This document shows positions 38,015-46,427 of a stretch of DNA of 64,000 nt, piece after piece. The position numbers were made by a program, and so were the translations under genes. Each line of letters begins with the position of its first letter. The stretch's first letter is position 1. The notes beneath the pieces are model-generated. The model saw only the letters and a list, made by a program, of their open reading frames with translations. It searched no databases and was not told the origin of the DNA. The stretch comes from Pseudomonas syringae pv. cilantro (lineage in GTDB: Bacteria > Pseudomonadota > Gammaproteobacteria > Pseudomonadales > Pseudomonadaceae): NCBI RefSeq assembly GCF_001293775.1, contig NZ_LGLN01000033.1:391771-455770 (forward strand), in the 5' to 3' direction.

Positions 38015-40018
38015 ATGAGCAGGTTGCGAGCCAGATTGCTGGCTCTACCCCGCCGCAAGAAGCGCATCCTTCAGGTTGCTGCTGATGTGGTTCTTGTCTG
38101 GCTCGCCCTCTGGATGGCGTTCGTCGTGCGGCTGGGCATCGATGAGCTCGTCAACCCGCTGGAAAAGCACACCTGGCTTTTCATCAGTGCGCCGTGTGCC
38201 GCCATTCCGCTGTTCATCCGTTTCGGCATGTACCGCGCAGTCATGCGTTACTTCGGCAACGATGCCCTGATTGCGATCATCAAGGCCGTAACCATGGCCT
38301 CGTTGATTCTCGGCTGCCTGGTCTACGTCTACAGCAATCATCAGCAACTGGTCCCGCGCTCGGTCATCTTCAACTACTGGTGGTTGAGCATGGTGATGAT
38401 TGGCGGTCTGCGCCTGGCGATGAGGCAGTACTTTCTGGGGGACTGGTTCGCGGCTGCCCAGCACGTGCCGTTCGCCAAAAGCAATAACGGTTTGCAGAAG
38501 GTGGCGATTTATGGCGCCGGGGCTGCGGGCAATCAGTTGGTCGCTGCACTGCGCATGGGGCGACTGATGCACCCGGTGGCGTTCATCGATGATGATGAAT
38601 CTATCTCCAATCGAGTGATTTCCGGCCTTCAGGTCTACAAGCCGCGCAATATCCAGCGCATGATCGATACCACGGGAGCCCAGGAGATCCTGCTGGCGAT
38701 TCCGTCTTCGTCGCGCGGCCGTCGTCGCGAGATACTCGGTTTTCTGGAAGGTTTTCCGCTCAAGGTACGAAGTGTTCCCGGGTTCATGGATCTGGCGGCA
38801 GGCAGGGTCAAGGTCGACGACCTGCAAGAAGTCGATATCGCCGACTTGCTGGGACGCGATTCCGTACCGGCGCGCGATAATCTGCTCGAGCACTGCATCA
38901 AGGGCAAGACCGTGCTGGTGACCGGCGCCGGTGGTTCGATCGGTGCTGAACTGTGCCGTCAGATTCTATTGCTGCAGCCTACCCAGTTGCTGTTGCTGGA
39001 TCACAGTGAATTCAATCTTTACAACATTTTGTCCGAGCTCGAACACCGCTCGGCGCGTGAGTCACTCTCGGTCAAATTGCTGCCTATTCTCGGCTCGGTG
39101 CGCAATCATCCCAAGTTGCTGTCGATCATGAAAACCTGGAAAGTTGACACGGTTTACCATGCGGCGGCCTACAAACACGTACCGATGGTCGAGCACAACA
39201 TTGCCGAAGGCGTGATCAACAATGTCGTGGGCACCCTCCATACGGCTCAGGCGGCGCTACAGGCCGGGGTCGCCAACTTCGTTCTGATCTCCACCGATAA
39301 GGCTGTCCGGCCAACCAATGTCATGGGCAGCACCAAGCGTCTGGCCGAACTCATCCTGCAGGCGCTGAGTCGCGAAGCGGCCCCGGTCATTTTTGGTGAC
39401 AAGGCCAACGTCCATCAGGTCAACAAGACCCGCTTTACCATGGTTCGCTTCGGTAACGTACTGGGCTCATCGGGGTCGGTCATTCCACTTTTTCACAAGC
39501 AGATCCAGTCTGGCGGGCCGCTGACGGTGACCCATCCGAAGATCACCCGTTACTTCATGACCATCCCCGAAGCGGCTCAACTGGTCATTCAGGCAGGCTC
39601 GATGGGGCACGGCGGGGACGTGTTCGTTCTGGACATGGGCGAGCCGGTCAAGATTGTCGAGCTGGCCGAGAAGATGATTCACCTGTCAGGCCTGGCCATT
39701 CGTTCGGAAAAAAATCCGCAAGGCGACATATCCATCGAGTTTACCGGTTTGCGGCCTGGTGAGAAGCTCTACGAAGAGCTGTTGATTGGCGATAATGTCG
39801 TGGCCACCGAGCACCCGATGATCATGAGCGCAAGTGAAGATTTTCTGCCTTGGGATGTGTTGAAAGGTCGACTGAACAAACTGCTGGACGCCGTTGAGCG
39901 CGACGATTACAACAGTGTCCGCCAATTGTTGCGCGAAACAGTAAATGGCTATACGCCGGAAGGCGAAATTGTTGACTGGATGTATCAGGAACGCAGCGGT
40001 GAAAGTGATTCCTACTGA
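38015..40018 (+). CDS. wbpM: WbpM/CapD-like UDP-GlcNAc 4,6-dehydratase
   Basis: A 667-residue membrane-anchored nucleotide-sugar dehydratase. Four N-terminal helices (about 20-150) are followed by a first Rossmann domain (IYGAGAAGNQLVAAL) and the catalytic SDR domain from residue 290 (VLVTGAGGSIGAELCRQIL). The active site has Met in place of Tyr in NVMGSTKR, the known WbpM feature. C-terminal FTGLRPGEKLYEELL is typical. It makes the 4-keto-6-deoxy intermediate for QuiNAc/FucNAc-type sugars and is normally needed for O-antigen. A TTG at 38012 is an alternative start. It is followed by comEA as in other Pseudomonas. Confidence 0.92.
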   Translation: MSRLRARLLALPRRKKRILQVAADVVLVWLALWMAFVVRLGIDELVNPLEKHTWLFISAPCAAIPLFIRFGMYRAVMRYFGNDALIAIIKAVTMASLILGCLVYVYSNHQQLVPRSVIFNYWWLSMVMIGGLRLAMRQYFLGDWFAAAQHVPFAKSNNGLQKVAIYGAGAAGNQLVAALRMGRLMHPVAFIDDDESISNRVISGLQVYKPRNIQRMIDTTGAQEILLAIPSSSRGRRREILGFLEGFPLKVRSVPGFMDLAAGRVKVDDLQEVDIADLLGRDSVPARDNLLEHCIKGKTVLVTGAGGSIGAELCRQILLLQPTQLLLLDHSEFNLYNILSELEHRSARESLSVKLLPILGSVRNHPKLLSIMKTWKVDTVYHAAAYKHVPMVEHNIAEGVINNVVGTLHTAQAALQAGVANFVLISTDKAVRPTNVMGSTKRLAELILQALSREAAPVIFGDKANVHQVNKTRFTMVRFGNVLGSSGSVIPLFHKQIQSGGPLTVTHPKITRYFMTIPEAAQLVIQAGSMGHGGDVFVLDMGEPVKIVELAEKMIHLSGLAIRSEKNPQGDISIEFTGLRPGEKLYEELLIGDNVVATEHPMIMSASEDFLPWDVLKGRLNKLLDAVERDDYNSVRQLLRETVNGYTPEGEIVDWMYQERSGESDSY

Positions 40019-40166
40019 AAATCTGCGTGTTTTGCGAGTGTCGAAATACGCTGATTGATATGGACATACGTCGCAACGCAGCACTTCTTTTTTACCGGGA
40101 CGCATTGGTCTAAGTTTCGGGCACAGCATGTGGAATGCTGCCTTGAACTGCTATGGAGCTTTAACT

Positions 40167-40496
40167 ATGCGAACCACTTTCTTCAGCGCTCTGATCTTTG
40201 CCTTGCTCACCAGTGCTTCGGTTGCGGTAAATGCCGCCCCCGCGTCTCAGCCTCCAATGGAGACCGCAGCTAGCGCCGTTGTTCAGGAGCAGCGCAACGA
40301 CAGGGTCAATCTGAATACGGCCGATGCATTGACCCTTCAGAAGGAGCTGGCCGGTATCGGCAAGAACAAAGCTGACGCCATTGTTGCCTACAGAGAAAGT
40401 AATGGCGAGTTCACGTCGGTGGATGAGTTGATTGAAGTAAAGGGAATAGGCAAAGCCATTCTGGAAAGGAATCGTGACAAGCTTGCCATTGACTGA
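40167..40496 (+). CDS. ComEA family helix-hairpin-helix DNA-binding protein
   Basis: A 109-residue secreted protein. A signal peptide (1-23, cleavage after VNA) and a short linker lead to two helix-hairpin-helix repeats (VNLNTADALTLQKELAGIGK and VDELIEVKGIGKAILER). ComEA-like proteins bind DNA in the periplasm during uptake. GGAG lies nine bases before the ATG at 40167. It marks the right border of the O-antigen locus in Pseudomonas. A strong bidirectional terminator separates it from the TetR gene. Confidence 0.9.
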   Translation: MRTTFFSALIFALLTSASVAVNAAPASQPPMETAASAVVQEQRNDRVNLNTADALTLQKELAGIGKNKADAIVAYRESNGEFTSVDELIEVKGIGKAILERNRDKLAID

Positions 40497-40511
40497 AAGT
40501 TGTAACCTTTG

Positions 40512-40546
40512 AAAAGAAAGGCCGATCAATGATCGGCCTTTCTTTT
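40512..40546. terminator. Bidirectional terminator between comEA and tetR-type gene
   Basis: AAAAGAAAGGCCGATC (40512-40527) and GATCGGCCTTTCTTTT (40531-40546) are perfectly complementary over 16 bases with loop AAT. It serves the plus-strand comEA and probably the minus-strand regulator. Confidence 0.92.
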
Positions 40547-40597
40547 ATCCACCGTGGTGTAGAAAGTTATTCTGCAGTGCCTTCCGCTTCCACCGTA

Positions 40598-41167
40598 TCA
40601 GTTTGCAGTTTTTCTGATCTCCTGTTTGAGATAGTCCTTGGTGGTATTCAGGATACGCTCTGACAGTTCCTCGTCGAACGCACTGCGCGACAGCACAAGA
40701 CCGCCTACCAGGGTAGACAATATCGGCAGGCTTCTGGACTCGGAACCTGCCGCGGGAATGGTTTTATCAAACAGTTCGAGCAAATGAAGGATGATTTCAT
40801 CTGTGACCTCGCTGGGTTGGTCGCGCTGCCCCAGTTCCAGGCATATGCTGGGCAGGGGGCATCCGCCATCAGGGGCGTCGCGGCTGGCTAGTGAGAGGTA
40901 GAGATCAATGAATTCACTGAGCGAGTCCGGTCTGGCAAAAACTTCGCTGGTGATTCCTTTTACCTCGTCGAGGGCGTGACTCATTGCCTGTTCGACCAGA
41001 TCATCCTTGGATTTGAAATGCGCGTAGAAGCCACCGTGGGTCAAGCCGAGTGCTTTCATCAAAGGTTGCAAGCCGGTAGCACCAATGCCGTCGCGGCGAA
41101 AGCGCATAGACGCTTCCTTGACGATGCGTTGGTGGGTTTGGGCCTTATGATCGAGCGCGTAACGCAT
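40598..41167 (-). CDS. TetR/AcrR family transcriptional regulator
   Basis: A 189-residue regulator. The N-terminal TetR helix-turn-helix runs over about residues 8-55, with GIGATGLQPLMKALGLTHGGFYAHFKSKDDLV, a pattern of TetR proteins with the GGFYxHF signature. The C-terminal ligand domain is less conserved. The ATG at 41167 begins just before the DNA-binding domain; earlier in-frame starts add unrelated residues. The nearest gene upstream is the TlpA-like gene on the same strand, 73 bases away. Target genes and ligand are unknown. Confidence 0.85.
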   Translation of the reverse strand: MRYALDHKAQTHQRIVKEASMRFRRDGIGATGLQPLMKALGLTHGGFYAHFKSKDDLVEQAMSHALDEVKGITSEVFARPDSLSEFIDLYLSLASRDAPDGGCPLPSICLELGQRDQPSEVTDEIILHLLELFDKTIPAAGSESRSLPILSTLVGGLVLSRSAFDEELSERILNTTKDYLKQEIRKTAN

Positions 41168-41240
41168 GCGCTGAGTCTCCAGAGATGACCAAAGTGTCAG
41201 CGCATTTATACATGGATAGATGAATCGATGCAGCAGGCTT

Positions 41241-42080
41241 TCACTCCTGATTGCCGCCTGAAACCGAATCCTGCGAACCAATTCCGCTTTGGGCGCCCAG
41301 GTAACGGGTCAGGCTGGCTCTGGACATTTCGCCGAGATGGCTGCCGGTCAAGTGTCCTTGCCGGGAGTAGAACAGCGTCGTGGGGAGCGCCACAGAGCCG
41401 ACCTGCCGGGCAAACTCGCCGTCCGTGTCGAGCAGACTGTTGCGCAGTTCCAGGCCTTGGGCCGACAGATAGCGACTGACCGTATCGGCACTTTCGGCCT
41501 GATTGACGAACAGAAATACAACGTCCGTCCGCTCCCGCTGCATATCTCGCAGTACCGGCATTTCCCTTCTGCACGGCGGGCACCAGGTAGCCCACAGGTT
41601 GATGACCACTGGTTTGCCTTGGTAGTCAGAGATTCTGACGGGTTCGCCCTTTATGTCGCGCAGCGTTGTTTGCGGCAATGGCGTGCCTTGTTGATAGCTG
41701 CTCAGAATCAGGCTGCCCAACGTCCAGACAAACAGCCCGGTGCCCAGCCCGAATACCAGCGCGCGACGCCGCTGCGGGTGTCGCCAACCGAGAATCAACG
41801 CGCCCAGCACGGCACCGGCAATACCCGGCCAGACCAGAAAGCCACCGTCACGGATGTCCAGCATCTGCCACGGCGAGTCACTGTATTGAGGGAAATAGGC
41901 ACCGACAAAGGCAATACGTGCCGTGAGAAGGCCAACAATGAACAGTCCGAATACGGCGGTCTTTTTTGGCTCGAGATGCCGTACGCATCGGCCTTCGACC
42001 AGTGTTGCCAGCACAAGGGCGGTCAGCAGCAGCACGTGCGTCACTGCGATGGCAAAGGGTCCTGCATTGATACTCAACAT
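41241..42080 (-). CDS. TlpA-like thiol:disulfide reductase with an N-terminal membrane domain
   Basis: A 279-residue protein. Residues 1-130 hold about four membrane helices resembling part of a prolipoprotein diacylglyceryl transferase-like domain (LLTARIAFVGAYFPQY, GIAGAVLGALILGWR). Residues 140-265 form a thioredoxin fold with the active site WATWCPPCRREMPVL and the cis-proline SVALPTTLFYS. It probably reduces periplasmic disulfides, with the thioredoxin domain outside. Membrane/TlpA fusions of this kind are seen in Pseudomonas. Neighbours (TetR regulator, SdaC) do not reveal a partner. Confidence 0.85.
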   Translation of the reverse strand: MLSINAGPFAIAVTHVLLLTALVLATLVEGRCVRHLEPKKTAVFGLFIVGLLTARIAFVGAYFPQYSDSPWQMLDIRDGGFLVWPGIAGAVLGALILGWRHPQRRRALVFGLGTGLFVWTLGSLILSSYQQGTPLPQTTLRDIKGEPVRISDYQGKPVVINLWATWCPPCRREMPVLRDMQRERTDVVFLFVNQAESADTVSRYLSAQGLELRNSLLDTDGEFARQVGSVALPTTLFYSRQGHLTGSHLGEMSRASLTRYLGAQSGIGSQDSVSGGNQE

Positions 42081-42479
42081 GTATTCCGGCTCTTGAAGGC
42101 GCTTTAGCTGATCTGCGCAGTGACCTGCGCAGCTGAAAACTCACTGGCCTGACGTGCGCGCGGCGATGGTATCGCCTGTCCCTTTTTATGCAAAACGCGC
42201 AACTGTGCCTGAATGTAAGGTGATTGATGGGCCTTCGATCAGCCGACCGCGTAAAAAACGCCTTGCGCACGACAAGAGGTCGATTGACCGCCAGGCCTTG
42301 CTCCAGAAGGCGTGCGCCACGGAAAGGCCCTACGGAATGACAACTATTGTCCTACAAGCCTTTGACTTCTGGCGCCAATCCCGGACAATCTCGCCCGCTG
42401 TTTTCGAGGGAGGTGCCGAGCTGCCGGCGTTTTTGACGCACTTCTCTTTTTGATAAACCGGCCACGGAGAGTCGACCGG
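42081..42479. other. Divergent intergenic region between tlpA-like gene and sdaC
   Basis: About 400 bases with no supported gene. It contains the FadR-type palindrome at 42347-42357 and must hold promoters in both directions. Confidence 0.5.
42347..42357. promoter_or_regulatory. FadR-type (GntR family) operator candidate upstream of sdaC
   Basis: TTGTCCTACAA, form TTGT-N3-ACAA, lies 123 bases before the transporter start. With its flanks (ATTGTCCTACAAG) it is the exact reverse complement of 1545-1557 upstream of fadL. Confidence 0.5.
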
Positions 42480-43757
42480 ATGAATGATCAGGCTAATGGC
42501 GTCGTAGAACGTCTGGACGTAGCTCCCGAGAGCATCGCCTCTTGGAACCGTAATGACACCACCTGGATGCTCGGATTATTCGGTACCGCCATTGGTGCAG
42601 GTACTCTGTTTTTGCCAATCAATGCAGGCATCGGGGGGTTCTGGCCTTTGATGGCCCTGGCGCTGCTGGCGTTTCCCATGACGTTTTATGCGCACCGTGG
42701 CCTGACTCGTTTCGTGCTGTCCGGCCGTGAAGGTGCCGATATAACGGAAGTGGTCGAGCAGCACTTCGGCAAGAGCGCCGGAGCGATGATCACCTTGCTG
42801 TATTTTTTCGCGATCTTCCCGATCCTGCTGATCTACAGCGTCGCTCTCACCAACACGGTGGGCAGCTTTCTAGAGCACCAGTTGCACATCGCGCCACCGC
42901 CGCGTGCACTGCTGGCTTTTGTGCTGATCATGGGCCTGCTGGCGCTTATTCGCTGCGGCGAGCGGTTCATCGTCAAGGCCATGAGCGTGATGGTGTATCC
43001 GTTTATCGTTGCATTGTTGTTTCTGGCCGTGTTTCTGATTCCGCACTGGACCGGCGGGATCCTCAGTACCGCAACCACCTTGCCTGAGCCCTCGGCGTTT
43101 TTGTCGACCCTTTGGCTGGCGATTCCGGTGATGGTGTTCTCTTTCAACCATGCGCCGATCATCTCGGCTTTTGCGGTCGATCAGAAACGCCAGTACGGCG
43201 AGCATGCCGAGGTGCGCAGTTCGCAGATTCTGGCCCGCGCCCATGTGTTGATGGTGGTGATGGTGCTGTTCTTCGTGTTCAGTTGCGTGCTGACCCTGTC
43301 ACCCGCGCAACTGGCTGAAGCCAAGGCACAGAACATCTCGATCCTGTCCTATCTGGCCAACCACTTCAACAACCCGACCATCGCATTTGTCGCGCCGCTG
43401 ATTGCGTTCGTGGCCATTTCCAAGTCATTTCTCGGCCACTACATTGGTGCCAGCGAAGGCTTGAAAGGGCTGGTTCTGAAATCCGGACGCCGTCCGCAGG
43501 CGAAAGCGCTGGACCGTATGACGGCGGCGTTCATGCTCGTGGTGTGCTGGGTGGTGGCGACGCTCGACCCAAGCATTCTGGGCATGATAGAGAACCTGGG
43601 CGGTCCGGTGATTTCGGTCTTGCTGTTTCTGATGCCGATGTATGCGATCTACAAGGTGCCTTCCATGCGCAAATATGCAGGCGCATGGTCCAACTATTTT
43701 GTGGTTGCTGCGGGTATGGTGGCGATCTCGGCACTGATTTTTTCGCTGACCCGTTGA
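42480..43757 (+). CDS. sdaC: Serine (serine/threonine) transporter, SdaC type
   Basis: A 425-residue inner membrane symporter of the amino acid/polyamine-organocation fold, HAAAP/SdaC group, with about 11 helices. The first helix carries LGLFGTAIGAGTLFLPINAG, a family signature, and HAPIISAFAVDQK lies in the middle. The likely substrate is L-serine taken up with protons. The ATG at 42480 is preferred to one at 42450 because of the hydrophilic N-terminal tail typical for the family. No serine deaminase gene is adjacent. Confidence 0.88.
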   Translation: MNDQANGVVERLDVAPESIASWNRNDTTWMLGLFGTAIGAGTLFLPINAGIGGFWPLMALALLAFPMTFYAHRGLTRFVLSGREGADITEVVEQHFGKSAGAMITLLYFFAIFPILLIYSVALTNTVGSFLEHQLHIAPPPRALLAFVLIMGLLALIRCGERFIVKAMSVMVYPFIVALLFLAVFLIPHWTGGILSTATTLPEPSAFLSTLWLAIPVMVFSFNHAPIISAFAVDQKRQYGEHAEVRSSQILARAHVLMVVMVLFFVFSCVLTLSPAQLAEAKAQNISILSYLANHFNNPTIAFVAPLIAFVAISKSFLGHYIGASEGLKGLVLKSGRRPQAKALDRMTAAFMLVVCWVVATLDPSILGMIENLGGPVISVLLFLMPMYAIYKVPSMRKYAGAWSNYFVVAAGMVAISALIFSLTR

Positions 43758-43823
43758 CCGCTTGAGTCATGCGAGCTGCGCCGGGGTGTCGGTGCAGCTC
43801 ACGGTCAGCTCTACAATGCCCGG

Positions 43824-44030
43824 TCAGTCCACTGGCTCAGGATATAACGGCCTGGACAAATGCATGATGCTCGCATAATCGTAAACGTACTGCCGTCCTG
43901 CATGGCTGGTCGACCGAAGTTGGTCGATCAATTGTCGCTCTTTTTGGTTCAGGTACCTCAACGCCGGATCTTGACTGGACTTCAGGCGATCACGTTCATG
44001 GGCGTCAGGGAATGCTATGACGTTCGTCAT
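43824..44030 (-). CDS. Small hypothetical protein, 68 residues
   Basis: The protein begins MTNVIAFPDAHERDRLKSSQ and is polar and helical in the middle (LNQKERQLIDQLRS), ending near PLYPEPVD. AAGGAG lies seven bases before the ATG at 44030, strong support for translation. No membrane segment or known domain is recognised. The region upstream (44031-44153) holds its leader and the 3' end of the Gre-like gene. Confidence 0.65.
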   Translation of the reverse strand: MTNVIAFPDAHERDRLKSSQDPALRYLNQKERQLIDQLRSTSHAGRQYVYDYASIMHLSRPLYPEPVD

Positions 44031-44153
44031 GAAAAATCTCCTTGGTGTTAGTCCTTGCTCGCTTTGATGTAGCCCCTGTTGCAGTAGTTTTTAGCGACGG
44101 CCCACCTTACCCATAAAAACTTGGCGTGATCAACCCTGTAATTGCGGGCTGTG

Positions 44154-44636
44154 TCACAAGGCTTGTGTGATCACGTAGGATTGTCCGCTGCCATTGATGA
44201 CAATCTGCACCTCATCGTTCTCGAGTTTGCCGAGCAGACTCTGCCCCAATGGCGCACGAGCGGTAATGACCGTGATCAATCGTTCATGGGTGAACACCTT
44301 CAGCCCGGCAGCGTCCGGGCCCAGAAACAGATGCTGCGTCTGCCCGTTTTCTGTTTCGACGACGACCAGATCACCGGTCTGAATGCCGCGCGATTCATCA
44401 AACGGCTTTAGTGACCAGCTGTGATAGTGCGCAAGCGATTGGCGTATCTCTTCGACCCTTCGCGCCTGGCCTGCAGCCAGATAAGATGCCTCCAGCCCCA
44501 GCGTGTCGTATTTGTTCTCGGCGATGTTTTCTTCGTGGGTGGCCGTTTCGTAAGCGGTCTGCGCTGCGCGTTGCGCAATGTCCAGATCGATTTTCAGCGT
44601 GTCGATGATCAATTGCAGTACGTCTTGCTTGTTCAT
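44154..44636 (-). CDS. GreA/GreB family transcription factor
   Basis: A 160-residue protein with the two-part Gre layout: an N-terminal coiled coil (about 1-75, with HEENIAENKYDTLGLEAS at the tip) and a C-terminal FKBP-like domain (about 85-160; GDLVVVETENGQTQHLFLGP, ARAPLGQSLLGK). The tip keeps acidic residues (Glu, Asp) that in GreA/B support transcript cleavage, but spacing differs, so it may be a Gre-like factor binding the RNA polymerase secondary channel with another effect. It starts three bases after the upstream membrane protein gene, so the two form an operon. Confidence 0.78.
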   Translation of the reverse strand: MNKQDVLQLIIDTLKIDLDIAQRAAQTAYETATHEENIAENKYDTLGLEASYLAAGQARRVEEIRQSLAHYHSWSLKPFDESRGIQTGDLVVVETENGQTQHLFLGPDAAGLKVFTHERLITVITARAPLGQSLLGKLENDEVQIVINGSGQSYVITQAL

Positions 44637-44639
44637 GAG

Positions 44640-45038
44640 TTATCCGCAGAACTGATTGATGCTGGCACGGCTTTTTTCGCTGGGCGCAGTGCGGTCCTGC
44701 TGTAGCCAGAAGTCGCATTTCGAGCGGCTGAAGGTGCGCTGTTGCTGCTCCTCAACCTGTTCGCGAGCCTGCCGGGCCTCGCTTTCACGCAGGCTTTGCT
44801 CGTATTTGCGAAACATTTCGGTCTGCGGTTCGGCCACGTTCCCGGCCTTCTGTGCAGGCGGAGCGCTGAGTCGTGCGGCTGCCTGTTCCAGCGCCTGGGT
44901 CTGGGCCGGTGGCAGACTTTTGTAATACAGCAGGCCGGTCAGAAAGACAGCCATTGCACCCAGCCAGATGCCCAGTGCGATGCAGACAATCAGCTTCAAT
45001 GACACATACAGGTCGCGACGGCGGGTGACGGATGACAT
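44640..45038 (-). CDS. Membrane-anchored coiled-coil protein of unknown function
   Basis: A 132-residue protein with one membrane helix (about 16-40, LKLIVCIALGIWLGAMAVFL), a Pro/Ala-rich linker and a charged coiled coil (about 75-105, FRKYEQSLRESEARQAREQV), ending in a small Cys-containing region (KCDFWLQQ...NQFCG) that may form a disulfide. It probably faces the periplasm. The stop is three bases from the Gre-like gene. No family name is recognised. Confidence 0.7.
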   Translation of the reverse strand: MSSVTRRRDLYVSLKLIVCIALGIWLGAMAVFLTGLLYYKSLPPAQTQALEQAAARLSAPPAQKAGNVAEPQTEMFRKYEQSLRESEARQAREQVEEQQQRTFSRSKCDFWLQQDRTAPSEKSRASINQFCG

Positions 45039-45192
45039 GGCTGAACTCCTTCAGGGACAACAGATGCAATTGTGCCATGCCTGATGGCCGGGCATGAAAA
45101 CGCTGACGCACGTATTTCCGGGTGGCAGGCTGGTGGCGAGCGGTCGTTTTGAACGACAATCCGCGTTTTGCCATCCAGACTCAGGGAGCAGG

Positions 45193-46329
45193 ATGAAAGC
45201 CTCTTGGGATATTTTTTGCAGCGTAGTCGACAACTACGGTGACGCGGGCGTGACCTGGCGTCTGGCGCGGCAGCTGGTTGCCGAGCACGAGCTGAACGTG
45301 CGCTTGTGGATAGACGACTTGTACGCTTTTGCCCGGTTGTATCCGGACGCCGATCCACAGGCCCCCCAGCAGGTGCATGCTGGCGTGACGGTCTGTCACT
45401 GGCCTGCCGAATGGGTAGACACCGATATCCCGGATGTCGTCATCGAAGCGTTTGCCTGCCGGCTGCCGCCGCCTTATGTCGAATCGATGCTGCAACGTTC
45501 GCCCCGGCCTTTGTGGCTGAACCTTGATTACCTCAGTGCCGAAGACTGGGTGTCGGGTTGTCACGGTTTGCCTTCACCGCAATCCAACGGCCTGAAGAAG
45601 TTCTTCTTTTTCCCCGGTTTTCCGGAAACCACCGGTGGCCTGTTGCGTGAAAAGGATCTGATCGGCCGGCGACAGGCCTTTCAGCAAGACTGCGCCGCAC
45701 AGCAGAATTTTTTGCGCGGACTGGGTGTCGAGCCCATGGCAGGCGCACGCCTGATGTCGGTATTTTCCTACGAAAATCCGGGGCTGGGCAGTTGGCTTTC
45801 ATCACTGGCCAGCGACATCCGCACGACCCATCTGCTGGTGCCGGAAGGGCGCATTCTTGGCGATCTGCAGCGCTGGCTTGGGGTTGAGGAGACGCTGAAA
45901 AGCGGGGCGCTACAGGTGCGCGGCGCGCTGACGGTTCAGGTGTTGCCGTTCATCCGCCAGGAACATTACGACTTGTTGCTGTGGAGCTGCGATTTCAACG
46001 TGGTGCGCGGCGAAGATTCGTTCGTTCGCGCCCTGTGGGCCGCGCGGCCGATGCTCTGGCACATCTATCAGCAGGAAGACGACGCCCATCTGCCCAAGCT
46101 CGATGCATTTCTGAAGCTCTATCTGGACGGACTTTCGCCACTTGCCGGACAGGCTTTGCACCGGTTCTGGCACAGCTGGAATGCGGGCGGCGACCTGGCC
46201 AGTGACTGGCAGGTCATAGCGGATCACTGGCCGGAAATCGAAAAGCACGCCGAGCGCTGGTGTCTGCAACAGGCCTCACAGACTGATCTTGCCACGACGC
46301 TGGTACAGTTTTATGGAAATTCGCTATGA
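45193..46329 (+). CDS. earP: Protein-arginine rhamnosyltransferase EarP
   Basis: A 378-residue GT-B glycosyltransferase that moves rhamnose from dTDP-beta-L-rhamnose to Arg32 of EF-P. The start MKASWDIFCSVVDNYGDAGV places Asp13 and Asp17 as in characterised EarP proteins, and the C-terminal nucleotide site is FNVVRGEDSFVRALWAARP. The ATG at 45193 follows GGGAGCAGG. The efp gene is directly downstream. It needs an rml pathway elsewhere for the donor; none is in this window. Confidence 0.96.
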   Translation: MKASWDIFCSVVDNYGDAGVTWRLARQLVAEHELNVRLWIDDLYAFARLYPDADPQAPQQVHAGVTVCHWPAEWVDTDIPDVVIEAFACRLPPPYVESMLQRSPRPLWLNLDYLSAEDWVSGCHGLPSPQSNGLKKFFFFPGFPETTGGLLREKDLIGRRQAFQQDCAAQQNFLRGLGVEPMAGARLMSVFSYENPGLGSWLSSLASDIRTTHLLVPEGRILGDLQRWLGVEETLKSGALQVRGALTVQVLPFIRQEHYDLLLWSCDFNVVRGEDSFVRALWAARPMLWHIYQQEDDAHLPKLDAFLKLYLDGLSPLAGQALHRFWHSWNAGGDLASDWQVIADHWPEIEKHAERWCLQQASQTDLATTLVQFYGNSL

Positions 46330-46345
46330 TACGCGGCCTTGATAT

Positions 46346-46396
46346 AAGGCTCTGTACGAAAAGTGCCTGCGCAGGCCATTTCTCGTACAGAGCCTT
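46346..46396. repeat. Nested inverted-repeat element between earP and efp
   Basis: Outer arms AAGGCTCTGTACGA (46346-46359) and TCGTACAGAGCCTT (46383-46396) are perfectly complementary over 14 bases. Between them lies the perfect 12-base palindrome GCCTGCGCAGGC (46365-46376). A 15-base part occurs once more at 6574-6588. It could be a small terminal-inverted-repeat element (MITE-like), or a terminator/attenuator of earP. Confidence 0.6.
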
Positions 46397-46427
46397 TGGT
46401 TAATTCATCCAAATTCGGATATATGCA

